Below, piece by piece: positions 1 to 6,619 of a stretch of 6,619 nucleotides of DNA; position 1 is the first letter of the stretch; every line of letters starts with the position of its first letter. The stretch comes from an uncultured Cellvibrio sp. (lineage in GTDB: Bacteria > Pseudomonadota > Gammaproteobacteria > Pseudomonadales > Cellvibrionaceae): positions 1 through 6,619 of the forward strand of contig CAMLRJ010000198.1 in NCBI GenBank assembly GCA_946482345.1, read 5' to 3'. The translations under genes were made by a program, and so were the position numbers. The notes under the pieces are model-generated. The model did not search any database and was not told where the DNA came from. It saw only the letters and a program-made list of their open reading frames with translations.

Positions 1-258
1 CTCAACTCTGCATTGAAAGCACGCGGCATATTTCCGTCATTAATGATTCAAATGTCCGCTATCGGTGAAGAATCAGGTTCATTAGATGCGATGCTGGATA
101 AAGTGGCAGTTTATTATGAGGAAGCCGTCGATAACATGGTGGACACTCTGACTTCGTTACTTGAACCCATGATTATGTCTGTGCTCGGGGTGTTGGTGGG
201 CGGATTATTGATTGCCATGTACTTACCAATTTTCAACCTGGGTCAAGTTGTCGGTTAA
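1..258 (+). CDS. pilC: Type IV pilus inner-membrane platform protein PilC, C-terminal fragment
   Basis: This is the last 85 codons of a type II secretion/type IV pilus F-domain protein; the frame is open from base 1 and ends in TAA at 256-258. PilC is the polytopic inner-membrane platform that couples the PilB and PilT motors to assembly and disassembly of the pilin fibre. Visible family hallmarks are the IGEESGSLDAML stretch at fragment residues 22-33, the acidic VYYEEAVDN segment, the TSLLEPMIM motif, and a final glycine-rich membrane helix (LGVLVGGLLIAMYLP) just before the end. That order is typical of the second GspF domain. About four fifths of the usual roughly 400-residue protein is missing because the window begins inside the gene. 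The following pilD gene overlaps the stop codon, which supports the pilBCD assignment. Identity is confident; only the upstream part is unseen. Confidence 0.95.
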   Translation, partial: LNSALKARGIFPSLMIQMSAIGEESGSLDAMLDKVAVYYEEAVDNMVDTLTSLLEPMIMSVLGVLVGGLLIAMYLPIFNLGQVVG

Positions 259-1139
259 TGGATTTATTACAAGCATTACAAACTTATCCACTATTGGCCC
301 TGGTTTCCGCTTTGATTCTGGGGCTGCTAGTAGGCAGTTTTTTGAACGTAGTTATTCATCGTTTACCGAAAATGATCAACGCCGAATACAAGGAACAGGT
401 TGATGCGTTTTTAAAAAGTGATGAATATAAATCCGCTTCATCGCAAGAAAAAATTAATTTGGTTTTACCGCGTTCGCGCTGCCCTCACTGTGGCCACCAA
501 ATTACCGCGCTCGAAAATATTCCAGTTGTCAGTTATTTGTTTTTACGTGGCCGCTGCTCCGGTTGCAAACAATCCATTTCAAAACGTTACCCGATTGTTG
601 AACTGGTGACAGGTGTATTGTCTCTGGTAGCGATTTATCACTTTGGTGCCAGCTGGCAAGGTGCCGCCGCACTTTTATTCACATGGTGTCTGATTTCGCT
701 GACACTGATTGATTACGATACCTATTATCTGCCAGACGTCATTACCCTGCCTTTAATCTGGATTGGATTAATCGCTAACTATTACGGACTATTTACTGAA
801 TTTGGCTCGGCATTCTGGGGCGCGATTATTGGCTACATGTCACTCTGGACAATTAATCAATTATTCAAACTTATTCGTGGCCGTGAAGGTATGGGCGCGG
901 GTGATTTTAAATTATTTGCAGCATTGGGCGCATGGATGGGTTGGCAAATGTTATTGCAAATAGCACTCTTCTCATCGCTGGTCGGTGCAGTGGTAGGAAT
1001 CAGCTTGATGCTGATTAAAAATCGAGATAAAAATCATCACATTCCTTATGGCCCTTATCTTGCTATTGCAGGCTGGATTGCATTTTTCTTTGGTGAAAAA
1101 ATTAACCAGCAATATTTGAAAATCCTTCTCCCTCATTAA
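258..1139 (+). CDS. pilD: Prepilin peptidase / N-methyltransferase PilD
   Basis: A complete 293-residue bifunctional inner-membrane aspartyl protease. It cleaves the leader of type IV prepilins (and usually type II pseudopilins) and then N-methylates the new N-terminal residue. The N-terminal helix carries GSFLNVVIHRLP (residues 26-37). The cytoplasmic domain has a tetracysteine zinc site, C75-x2-C78 and C100-x2-C103, as in PilD and XcpA. The two catalytic aspartates are seen as D152 in LIDYD and D216 in GMGAGD, 64 residues apart, matching the spacing of D149 and D213 in Pseudomonas PilD. Several hydrophobic helices fill residues 112-280, and PYGPYLAIAGW lies near the end. Length is normal. 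The ATG at 258 shares its A with the pilC TAA (TAATG), so translation is probably coupled; no strong Shine-Dalgarno sequence is visible. Nothing is missing or broken. Confidence 0.97.
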   Translation: MDLLQALQTYPLLALVSALILGLLVGSFLNVVIHRLPKMINAEYKEQVDAFLKSDEYKSASSQEKINLVLPRSRCPHCGHQITALENIPVVSYLFLRGRCSGCKQSISKRYPIVELVTGVLSLVAIYHFGASWQGAAALLFTWCLISLTLIDYDTYYLPDVITLPLIWIGLIANYYGLFTEFGSAFWGAIIGYMSLWTINQLFKLIRGREGMGAGDFKLFAALGAWMGWQMLLQIALFSSLVGAVVGISLMLIKNRDKNHHIPYGPYLAIAGWIAFFFGEKINQQYLKILLPH

Positions 1140-1144
1140 TTAAT

Positions 1145-1744
1145 ATGTCGAAATTTATTGTAGGTTTAACCGGTGGCATTGGCAGCGGAAAATCGGTTGT
1201 CAGCCGATTATTTGAAGAAAAAAACATTGCAGTTGTGGATGCTGATGTCGTTGCCCGGGAAGTTGTACAACCAGGAACACATGGTTTGCTGGAAATCATC
1301 CAGCATTTCGGCACCGGCATTGTTGATGACAATGGCAATTTGTTACGGGCACAATTGCGGGAAATTATTTTTTCCAACGCTGATGAAAAGGAATGGCTGG
1401 AAAAACTCTTGCACCCGATTATTAATACCGAAATCAGACAGCAATTAAGTCTGGCTTCAAGCCGTTATGCAATTTTATCTTCACCCTTATTATTGGAAAC
1501 ACAACAACATTTATTAGTGAATAGAATTTTGGTAGTCGATACCAGTGAAGAATTGCAAATACAACGAGCTATGCAGCGCGACAACAATCATCCGGAATTA
1601 ATTAAATCTATTATGAATAGCCAACTCAGCCGACAGGAGCGTTGCGCGAGAGCAAATGACATTATCCAAAATCACGGCAGTCTGGATGAGCTCATCGAAC
1701 AAGTTGAAAAATGCCATCAACTCTATCTTGAACTGACAGAATAA
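1145..1744 (+). CDS. coaE: Dephospho-CoA kinase
   Basis: A complete 199-residue P-loop kinase that catalyses the last step of coenzyme A synthesis: ATP-dependent phosphorylation of the 3'-hydroxyl of the ribose of dephospho-CoA, in the cytoplasm. The Walker A loop GGIGSGKS is at residues 10-17. The substrate-site DAD motif is at residues 32-34, followed by VVAREVV. Further family signatures are LLHPII around residue 90, SPLLLE at 113-118, and the lid/C-terminal region SRQERCARANDII at 162-174. Length matches the roughly 200-residue family norm. The ATG lies 5 bp after the pilD stop; it has no evident Shine-Dalgarno sequence, so expression probably relies on read-through translation from pilD. 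Placement of coaE after pilus genes and before yacG is a recurring gammaproteobacterial arrangement and does not imply a pilus role. No anomalies. Confidence 0.97.
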   Translation: MSKFIVGLTGGIGSGKSVVSRLFEEKNIAVVDADVVAREVVQPGTHGLLEIIQHFGTGIVDDNGNLLRAQLREIIFSNADEKEWLEKLLHPIINTEIRQQLSLASSRYAILSSPLLLETQQHLLVNRILVVDTSEELQIQRAMQRDNNHPELIKSIMNSQLSRQERCARANDIIQNHGSLDELIEQVEKCHQLYLELTE

Positions 1745-1762
1745 TTTTTGAGATCGCACACA

Positions 1763-1963
1763 GTGTCCAACAATCTTATTAATAACGGCCCCATTAAACT
1801 TGAATGCCCAACCTGCAAAAAAGCAGTTTTCTGGAATGATGATTTTCCGTTTCGTCCTTTTTGTTGCGAGAGATGCAAGCTAATCGATTTAGGTGAATGG
1901 GCCAGCGAAAATCATCGTATCGCAGGTGATAATCTGGATATTAATTCAGACGAACATCTGTAG
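1763..1963 (+). CDS. yacG: DNA gyrase inhibitor YacG, zinc-binding
   Basis: A small zinc protein. In Escherichia coli the family member binds GyrB and inhibits DNA gyrase. The zinc ligands are seen as CPTC ([10 protein letters not shown]) and the later C-x3-C within FRPFCCERC, followed by the diagnostic [10 protein letters not shown] stretch and an acidic, probably flexible tail. There is one extra cysteine next to the third ligand (FCC). The start is uncertain. I chose GTG at 1763, which gives 66 residues, close to the 65 of E. coli, with a weak GAG ribosome site at 1750-1752. A TTG at 1748, only 3 bp after the coaE stop, would give 71 residues. The TAG stop at 1961-1963 lies inside the palindrome shared with the convergent gene. 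Family identity is secure from the zinc motifs; the gyrase role is inferred from the family. Confidence 0.92.
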   Translation: MSNNLINNGPIKLECPTCKKAVFWNDDFPFRPFCCERCKLIDLGEWASENHRIAGDNLDINSDEHL

Positions 1964-1995
1964 GTTGGAAAAGTGCAGCGACTTCCGACCTACGG
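1958..1995. repeat. Imperfect palindrome between convergent genes, holding both stop codons
   Basis: Bases 1958-1970 (CTGTAGGTTGGAA) pair with 1983-1995 (TTCCGACCTACGG) over 13 positions. Two of these are T-G, so plus-strand RNA could fold into a full stem with G-U wobbles, while minus-strand RNA would have two A-C mismatches. An alternative fold bulges the two A at 1969-1970 and pairs AAGT (1971-1974) with ACTT (1981-1984) around a GCAGCG hexaloop. The yacG TAG (1961-1963) and the mutT-fusion TAG (CTA at 1990-1992 on the plus strand) are both in the arms. No T-run follows on either side, so a classical intrinsic terminator is not supported. The GTAG head and CTAC tail resemble REP elements mobilised by RAYT transposases. 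Its copy number cannot be judged from this window. It may still act to protect 3' ends or block opposing transcription. Confidence 0.7.
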
Positions 1996-2934
1996 CCACC
2001 ATGTGCCAATGCTGGCAATACCTTGCGCGCCCGATTGTATCGCAGAAGTTAAATCGGATTCGCGCATACCACCCAACGCATAAACGGGCACATTAATATT
2101 GCTGATTATCTCCTGAAATTTTTCCCACCCCAACACCTCGGCATCAGGATGTGATTTTGTGAAATTGACAGGCGACAACAAAACATAATCCGCTTGAATT
2201 TTCTCTGCCTGTTTTAATTCAGTAACTGAATGACATGAAGCGCCCAGCAACACATTTTTATCAATCGGACGACTGAAATATTGCATCAATTGTTTTGCAT
2301 TAAGATGCAGACCTACTCCGGCTTGCAAATTCAGCTTCATAAATTCATCTACGGATGTATTGATTTGCAACTGAGCGCGCATTGCGGAAAACTGTTGGGC
2401 GATATGTAAATACTCACTATGTTGTTGGTATGCAAAGTCCTTGATGCGCAATTGAATTAACCGGATATTTTGTTCGATGAGATTCGAAAATTTTCTTTCA
2501 AAATCCTGAATTGAAGAATAGGCACCTGTAATCGAACAATATTGTGGCAAACGTACAGCATTGATTATAGGTTGATTGGCTGCTGGAAAATCGTAGTGGG
2601 AAAGTGAAGCAGGATCGACCCATAATATGGGCTGTCCTTCATTACCTTTTGCTTCACCCGAAAAGGCTGTCACCTTGTGAACATCCAGCAATACCGACTT
2701 ATCAGGATAATCATGCCGGATTTGAATCAGGGGCTGCGACTGCAAAACATCAATTGCCAATTCTTCTTTTAGCTCGCGCACCAAAGCAGACTGCAGCGTT
2801 TCACCTGCATCTACTTTGCCGCCAGGAAATTCCCACAAACCACCCTGATGTGCAGAATCAGGGCGCTTGGCAATTAATATTTCACCGAACTTATTTTCAA
2901 TTACACCTACAGCAACATGCAGATATTTTTTCAT
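1990..2934 (-). CDS. mutT: Nudix hydrolase (MutT type) fused to ThiE-like domain
   Basis: A 314-residue two-domain protein. Residues 1-128 form a MutT-type Nudix hydrolase: GGLWEFPGGK is followed by a complete Nudix box, G39-x5-E45-x7-R53-E54-L-x-E57-E58, with Ala at position 60 where Gly is common. Such enzymes hydrolyse 8-oxo-dGTP and related oxidised nucleotides. Residues 131-314 form a thiamine-phosphate-synthase-like TIM barrel, with QLRIKD at 161-166, LGASCH at 230-235, a phosphate-binding-type SPVNFTK at 254-260, and VYALGGM with SGAQGIASI near the end. The canonical INDR motif is INTS here (191-194), and GVHLGQxD is GLHLNAKQ, so thiamine phosphate synthase activity is doubtful. The fusion is known in gammaproteobacteria, and its C-terminal role is unclear to me. 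The gene starts 12 bp after argJ with no strong ribosome site, next to secA as mutT is in E. coli. Nucleotide cleaning is inferred. Confidence 0.92.
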   Translation of the reverse strand: MKKYLHVAVGVIENKFGEILIAKRPDSAHQGGLWEFPGGKVDAGETLQSALVRELKEELAIDVLQSQPLIQIRHDYPDKSVLLDVHKVTAFSGEAKGNEGQPILWVDPASLSHYDFPAANQPIINAVRLPQYCSITGAYSSIQDFERKFSNLIEQNIRLIQLRIKDFAYQQHSEYLHIAQQFSAMRAQLQINTSVDEFMKLNLQAGVGLHLNAKQLMQYFSRPIDKNVLLGASCHSVTELKQAEKIQADYVLLSPVNFTKSHPDAEVLGWEKFQEIISNINVPVYALGGMRESDLTSAIQSGAQGIASIGTWWP

Positions 2935-2946
2935 TTTCTGAAAATT

Positions 2947-4167
2947 TTACGATCGATAATCGGCATTAATTTTCACATATTCGTATGAAAGATCAGTAGT
3001 CCAGATAGTTTCAGAAGCTGTGCCACGACCCAAATCAATATTGATCGCAATATCGGCTTTTTTCATCACCAACTGACCTTGTTCTTCAGTATAGGTTTTG
3101 GCGCGCCCACCCTTCTCAACAATTAACACATCATCCAGATGAACGCGAATTTTTGTTACATCAAGATTTTGAATTCCTGCATAACCAATTGCTGCCACAA
3201 TTCGTCCCCAGTTAGGATCCGATGCAAATAATGCAGTTTTAATGAGAGGTGAATGTGCAACTGCATAACCCACGGCCAAACATTCATTGGCATTACCGCC
3301 ACCTTTCACAGCGACAGTGACGAACTTGGTCGCACCTTCACCATCACTGACTATGGCTTTTGCCAAATGAACATGAGCCGCGATAATAATTTCACGCAAT
3401 TTTTCATAGAGTTCGCCGGAAGCCTGTGTGACTTCCGGTAAATCGACCTGACCCGTCGCAATTAAAATACAGGAATCATTTGTTGATGTATCGCCATCAA
3501 TGGTAATGCGATTGAACGATTTATTAGCAGCTTCGCGCGATATTTGTTGCAATATGTTTTGCGAAATTTTTGCATCAGTCGCGATATAACCCAACATGGT
3601 TGCCATATTGGGTTTAATCATACCGGCACCTTTTGAAATGCCATTAACCGTTATGGTTTTTCCCTGATAAACAAATTGCTGGCTGAAACCTTTGGCGCGG
3701 GTATCAGTTGTCATGATGCCGGTACCTGCATCATCCCAACCATTTTCATGAGCGTTATTTATTGCTTCAGGCAACACGGGAATAATTTTATGCAAAGGCA
3801 ATGGCTCACCAATTACGCCCGTTGAAAAAGGAAGCACCTGCTCCGCTTTTACACCAGTCAATTTTGCAATTTCAGCACAGGTGGCTTTTGCGTCTGCAAT
3901 TCCCTGTTCACCTGTACACGCATTGGCGTTGCCGGAGTTAATCACCAAATAACGTATAGCCGCTTTACTCAAATGCTCTTTGCAAACGATGACAGGTGCT
4001 GCGCAAAATGCATTTTGTGTAAACACACCCGCAACACTACTACCTTCTGCCAACGCAAATAACACCACATCTTTTCGGCCGACTCTTTTAATACCTGCGC
4101 TTACCGATGTTAATTTCACACCTTTAACAGGATGCATTTTTGGGAAAGGATATTCACCAACTGCCAT
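2947..4167 (-). CDS. argJ: Bifunctional glutamate N-acetyltransferase / amino-acid N-acetyltransferase ArgJ
   Basis: A complete 406-residue ornithine acetyltransferase. It transfers acetyl from N-acetylornithine to glutamate, recycling acetyl groups in the arginine pathway; many members also acetylate glutamate from acetyl-CoA. The protein self-cleaves into two chains. The cleavage site KGAGMIKPNMATMLG (residues 179-193) is intact, with T190 as the new N-terminal nucleophile after A189. Other signatures are NSGNANACTG (77-86), STGVIGEPLP (115-124) with its oxyanion-hole T-G region, TTDT (153-156), and the closing TTDLSYEYVKINADYRS. Length is normal. The ATG at 4167 is supported by a good Shine-Dalgarno sequence 8 bases upstream. 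It lies 25 bp after secA and 12 bp before the mutT fusion on the same strand, so the three are probably one transcript. I cannot tell from sequence whether it is mono- or bifunctional. Confidence 0.97.
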   Translation of the reverse strand: MAVGEYPFPKMHPVKGVKLTSVSAGIKRVGRKDVVLFALAEGSSVAGVFTQNAFCAAPVIVCKEHLSKAAIRYLVINSGNANACTGEQGIADAKATCAEIAKLTGVKAEQVLPFSTGVIGEPLPLHKIIPVLPEAINNAHENGWDDAGTGIMTTDTRAKGFSQQFVYQGKTITVNGISKGAGMIKPNMATMLGYIATDAKISQNILQQISREAANKSFNRITIDGDTSTNDSCILIATGQVDLPEVTQASGELYEKLREIIIAAHVHLAKAIVSDGEGATKFVTVAVKGGGNANECLAVGYAVAHSPLIKTALFASDPNWGRIVAAIGYAGIQNLDVTKIRVHLDDVLIVEKGGRAKTYTEEQGQLVMKKADIAINIDLGRGTASETIWTTDLSYEYVKINADYRS

Positions 4168-4173
4168 TTAAAA

Positions 4174-4180
4174 TTCCTCA
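4174..4180 (-). promoter_or_regulatory. Shine-Dalgarno site for argJ
   Basis: On the minus strand this reads TGAGGAA, with the GAGG core (4179-4176) ending 8 bases before the argJ ATG. It is the clearest ribosome-binding site in the window and fixes the argJ start. It lies in the 25-bp gap after secA. Confidence 0.75.
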
Positions 4181-4192
4181 GAAAATAATTAA

Positions 4193-6608
4193 TTATTCCA
4201 GCTGCCCATGGCAACTTTTATATTTTTTGCCTGATCCACAAGGACATGGGTCATTTCGACCTACTTTTGGCCCTGATCTAACTATTTGAGCTTTAGGTTT
4301 TGACTGGGATTGGGGCTGTTCCTCATCTTCCATCGCACTTAACTCGTCGTGACGCAATTGCATTTTTTGTTTCGCAAGCTCTTCACGACGTTGATTTTCC
4401 ATTGCTTCCATTTGTTCACGCGAAATAGGCTCTACTCGCGCCAGCAAATGAATCGTTTCGCGTTTTACGTTAGTCAACAAATCCTGAAACAAAATGAATG
4501 ATTCACGTTTATATTCCTGCTTGGGATTTTTTTGTGCGTAAGAGCGTAAGTTAATCCCCTGCCGCAAATGATCCATAATGGCCAAATGCTCTTTCCAACT
4601 ATGATCAATCACCTGCAACATCACTTGTTTTTCAATTTCCAACATTATGTCGCCAATGCGTTCACACTTGGCGTCATAGAATTTTTGTACTTCATCAATA
4701 ATTTTTGCGCGCAATGTTTCTTCATGTAATTGCGTATCGTCTTCCAACCATTTTGTAATCGGCAATTTCAAGCCAAAATCTGTTTCCAGCTGTTGTTGCA
4801 ATCCGGAAATATTCCATTGATCCTCAATGGTTTGCGGCGGTATATATTGAGTGACCAAATCGATGACCACATCTGCACGAATTGCCGTAATGGTGTCGCG
4901 AATGGATTCCGCATCCAATAATTCATTTCGCTGATGATAGATAATTTGTCGCTGCTCATTGGCAACATCGTCAAATTCAAGCAATTGTTTACGGATATCA
5001 AAGTTACGTCCTTCTACTTTTCGCTGCGCCTTTTCAATCGCATTATTCACCATGCGATGCTCAATCGCTTCGCCTTTTTCCATACCTAACGCCTGCATAA
5101 AATTGCGCACACGTTCAGATGCAAAAATGCGCATCAAATTATCTTCAAGCGACAAATAAAATCGGGTTACGCCAGGGTCACCTTGTCGGCCTGAACGTCC
5201 ACGCAATTGATTGTCAATACGACGGGATTCATGACGCTCGGTACCAATAATATGTAAACCACCTGCAGCCAGCACTTGATCGTGACGATCCTTCCATTCA
5301 GATTTAATTTTTTCAATTTGTTCCGGCGTTGGATTTTCCAGTTTTGCTACTTCGGATTCCCAACGTCCACCCAAGACTATATCGGTACCACGACCTGCCA
5401 TGTTGGTCGCAATAGTCACCGCACCGGGACGCCCCGCTTGCGCAATAATTTCAGCTTCCTGCGCATGGAATTTTGCATTAAGAACCTGATGTTTAATGCC
5501 CGCTTTATTCAAACGTCGAGACATTTCTTCGGAGGTTTCGATGGAAGCCGTACCAACCAATATTGGCACTTGTTTGTCTTGCAGAGCTTTTACATCGGTT
5601 ACAATTGCTTCGTATTTGTCTTCAAGTGATAAAAATACTTTGTCATTTAAATCCTGACGAAGAATCGGTTTATTGGTTGGAATAACCACCACATCCAATC
5701 CATAAATTTCACGAAATTCAAATGCTTCTGTATCAGCTGTACCCGTCATACCCGAAAGAGTCGGATACAAACGGAAATAATTTTGGAAAGTTGTTGACGC
5801 CAGAGTTTGGCTTTCACTTTGAATGGCAACATTTTCTTTGGCTTCAATTGCCTGATGTAATCCTTCTGACAAACGACGCCCATGCATAGTGCGCCCTGTA
5901 TGCTCATCAATCAAAACCACCTGACCTTCCTGGATAATATATTCAACATCGCGATGAAAAAGATGGTGGGCACGTAACGCGGAATTCACGTGATGCATCA
6001 GGGTTAAATTATTTGCCGCATATAAACTTTGATCAGGTTGCAATAATTTTGCTTGAATTAATAATTCTTCAATTAACTGATGTCCCTCTTCGGTTAATTC
6101 AACCTGACGTGATTTTTCATCAACACGGAAATCACCTACTTTGGTGATCACACGACGCTCACCATCTTCACCGTTATCATCTTGCTTCTTTAATTTTTGA
6201 ATGATCTGATTGATGCGTTTGTACATTTCCGCACTATTTTCAGCGGCACCGGAAATAATTAAAGGCGTTCGCGCTTCATCAATCAAAATTGAATCCACTT
6301 CATCGACAACAGCAAAATTCAACGTGCGCTGCACTTTATCCTGTTTACTCAATGCCATATTGTCGCGCAGATAATCAAAACCATATTCGTTATTGGTGCC
6401 GTAGGTAACATCAGCAGCGTAAGCTTCACGCTTTACAGATTGCGGCTGCATCGATTGAATAACACCTACCGTCATCCCCAGAAATTCATAAAGCGGTTTC
6501 ATCCAATTAGCATCACGACCCGCCAAATAATCATTGACCGTTACTATGTGCACACCTTTTCCGGAAATGGCGTGTAAATAACTGGGCAAAGTTGACACCA
6601 ACGTCTTT
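4193..6608 (-). CDS. secA: Preprotein translocase ATPase SecA, N-terminally truncated by the window end
   Basis: About 805 codons of the Sec motor ATPase, which pushes unfolded preproteins through the SecYEG channel. Counting from the Leu codon at 6601: [15 protein letters not shown] is at residues 100-114 (Walker B is upstream-adjacent in NBD1), MTGTADTEA at 285-293, [10 protein letters not shown] at 399-408, and the arginine-finger RGRSGRQGD at 467-475. They are followed by the scaffold and helical wing regions, a charged linker, and a C-terminal zinc motif C786-x-C788-x8-C797-H798 that binds lipids and SecB. The reading is intact to TAA at 4193-4195. About 110 N-terminal residues are absent. 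The open frame continues to base 6619, but the last 11 bases are adapter-like, so I end the gene at 6608, inside the Walker A Lys-Thr codons. The TTG at 6601 is not a true start. A complete gene would be about 900 residues. Confidence 0.97.
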
Positions 6609-6619
6609 AGATCGGAAGA
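6609..6619. other. Probable Illumina adapter remnant at the sequence end
   Basis: The final bases AGATCGGAAGA equal the first 11 bases of the standard Illumina TruSeq adapter. On the minus strand they translate in the SecA frame as S-S-D-L (the last codon using one genomic base), immediately before K-T-L-V. Every SecA family member should have the Walker A residues G-E-G here. The last genomic base, T6608, would be the third base of a GGA glycine codon, so the match to the family breaks exactly where the adapter match begins. Confidence 0.88.

Noticed and set aside
1102..1377. 91-codon minus-strand open frame across the pilD-coaE junction
   Set aside because: It overlaps conserved coaE motifs (P-loop and DAD) on the opposite strand and resembles no known protein.
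1958..1995. Classical Rho-independent terminator
   Set aside because: The stem is clear but neither strand has a T-run after it, so I list it as a palindromic repeat and not as an intrinsic terminator.
2604..2969. 121-codon plus-strand open frame antisense to the mutT fusion and the end of argJ
   Set aside because: It is antisense to the Nudix box, crosses into the end of the neighbouring argJ gene, and shows no family signature, so it is a shadow frame.
4184..4197. Perfect 14-base palindrome AATAATTAATTATT at the secA stop
   Set aside because: It is made only of A and T with no loop and spans the secA stop codon. It could be a weak operator, but AT-rich palindromes of this size arise by chance and no matching copy is seen near another gene.
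5276..5629. 117-codon plus-strand open frame opposite secA
   Set aside because: It lies wholly antisense to strongly conserved SecA motifs, has no recognisable domain and no good ribosome site, and its composition is what a shadow frame gives.
6599..6601. TTG as an alternative start codon of secA
   Set aside because: It falls in the middle of the conserved NBD1 region, just after the Walker A position; the real start is about 110 codons further upstream, outside the window.

Overview
The window is ordinary, gene-dense chromosomal DNA from a moderately AT-rich gammaproteobacterium, read from sequence and gene order alone. Type IV pilus genes are followed by coaE and yacG. These face a convergent secA-argJ-mutT group, in which mutT is a Nudix domain fused to a ThiE-like domain. 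Both the fusion and the neighbourhood fit Pseudomonadales or Cellvibrionales-type bacteria, but genus cannot be assigned. I see no phage, plasmid, insertion sequence, CRISPR, tRNA or rRNA signal. No gap between genes exceeds 30 bases, so almost everything is coding.

Plus strand, 1-1963: the C-terminal end of the pilus platform protein PilC (cut by the window start), then prepilin peptidase/methyltransferase PilD, dephospho-CoA kinase CoaE and the small zinc protein YacG. Spacing is very tight (pilC and pilD share one base, pilD-coaE has 5 bp, coaE-yacG has 18 bp or fewer), which indicates one transcription unit. The genes upstream of pilC lie outside the window.

Minus strand, 6608 down to 1990: secA (lacking about the first 110 codons), argJ and the mutT-type fusion, separated by 25 and 12 bp. 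They are probably co-transcribed, and the promoter lies outside the window. SecA drives Sec protein export, ArgJ makes and recycles acetyl groups in arginine synthesis, and the Nudix protein probably cleans oxidised nucleotides.

The two units meet at 1958-1995 in an imperfect palindrome that contains the TAG stop codons of both yacG and the mutT fusion. It has GTAG at one end and CTAC at the other and no T-tract, so it looks more like a REP-type repeat than a textbook terminator.

The last 11 bases (6609-6619) match the start of the common Illumina adapter. They replace the codons of the SecA Walker A loop, so they are almost certainly a sequencing artefact at a contig end. I found no convincing previously undescribed system. 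The points most worth a second look are the adapter remnant, the palindrome carrying both stops, and the apparent loss of metal-binding aspartates in the ThiE-like domain.
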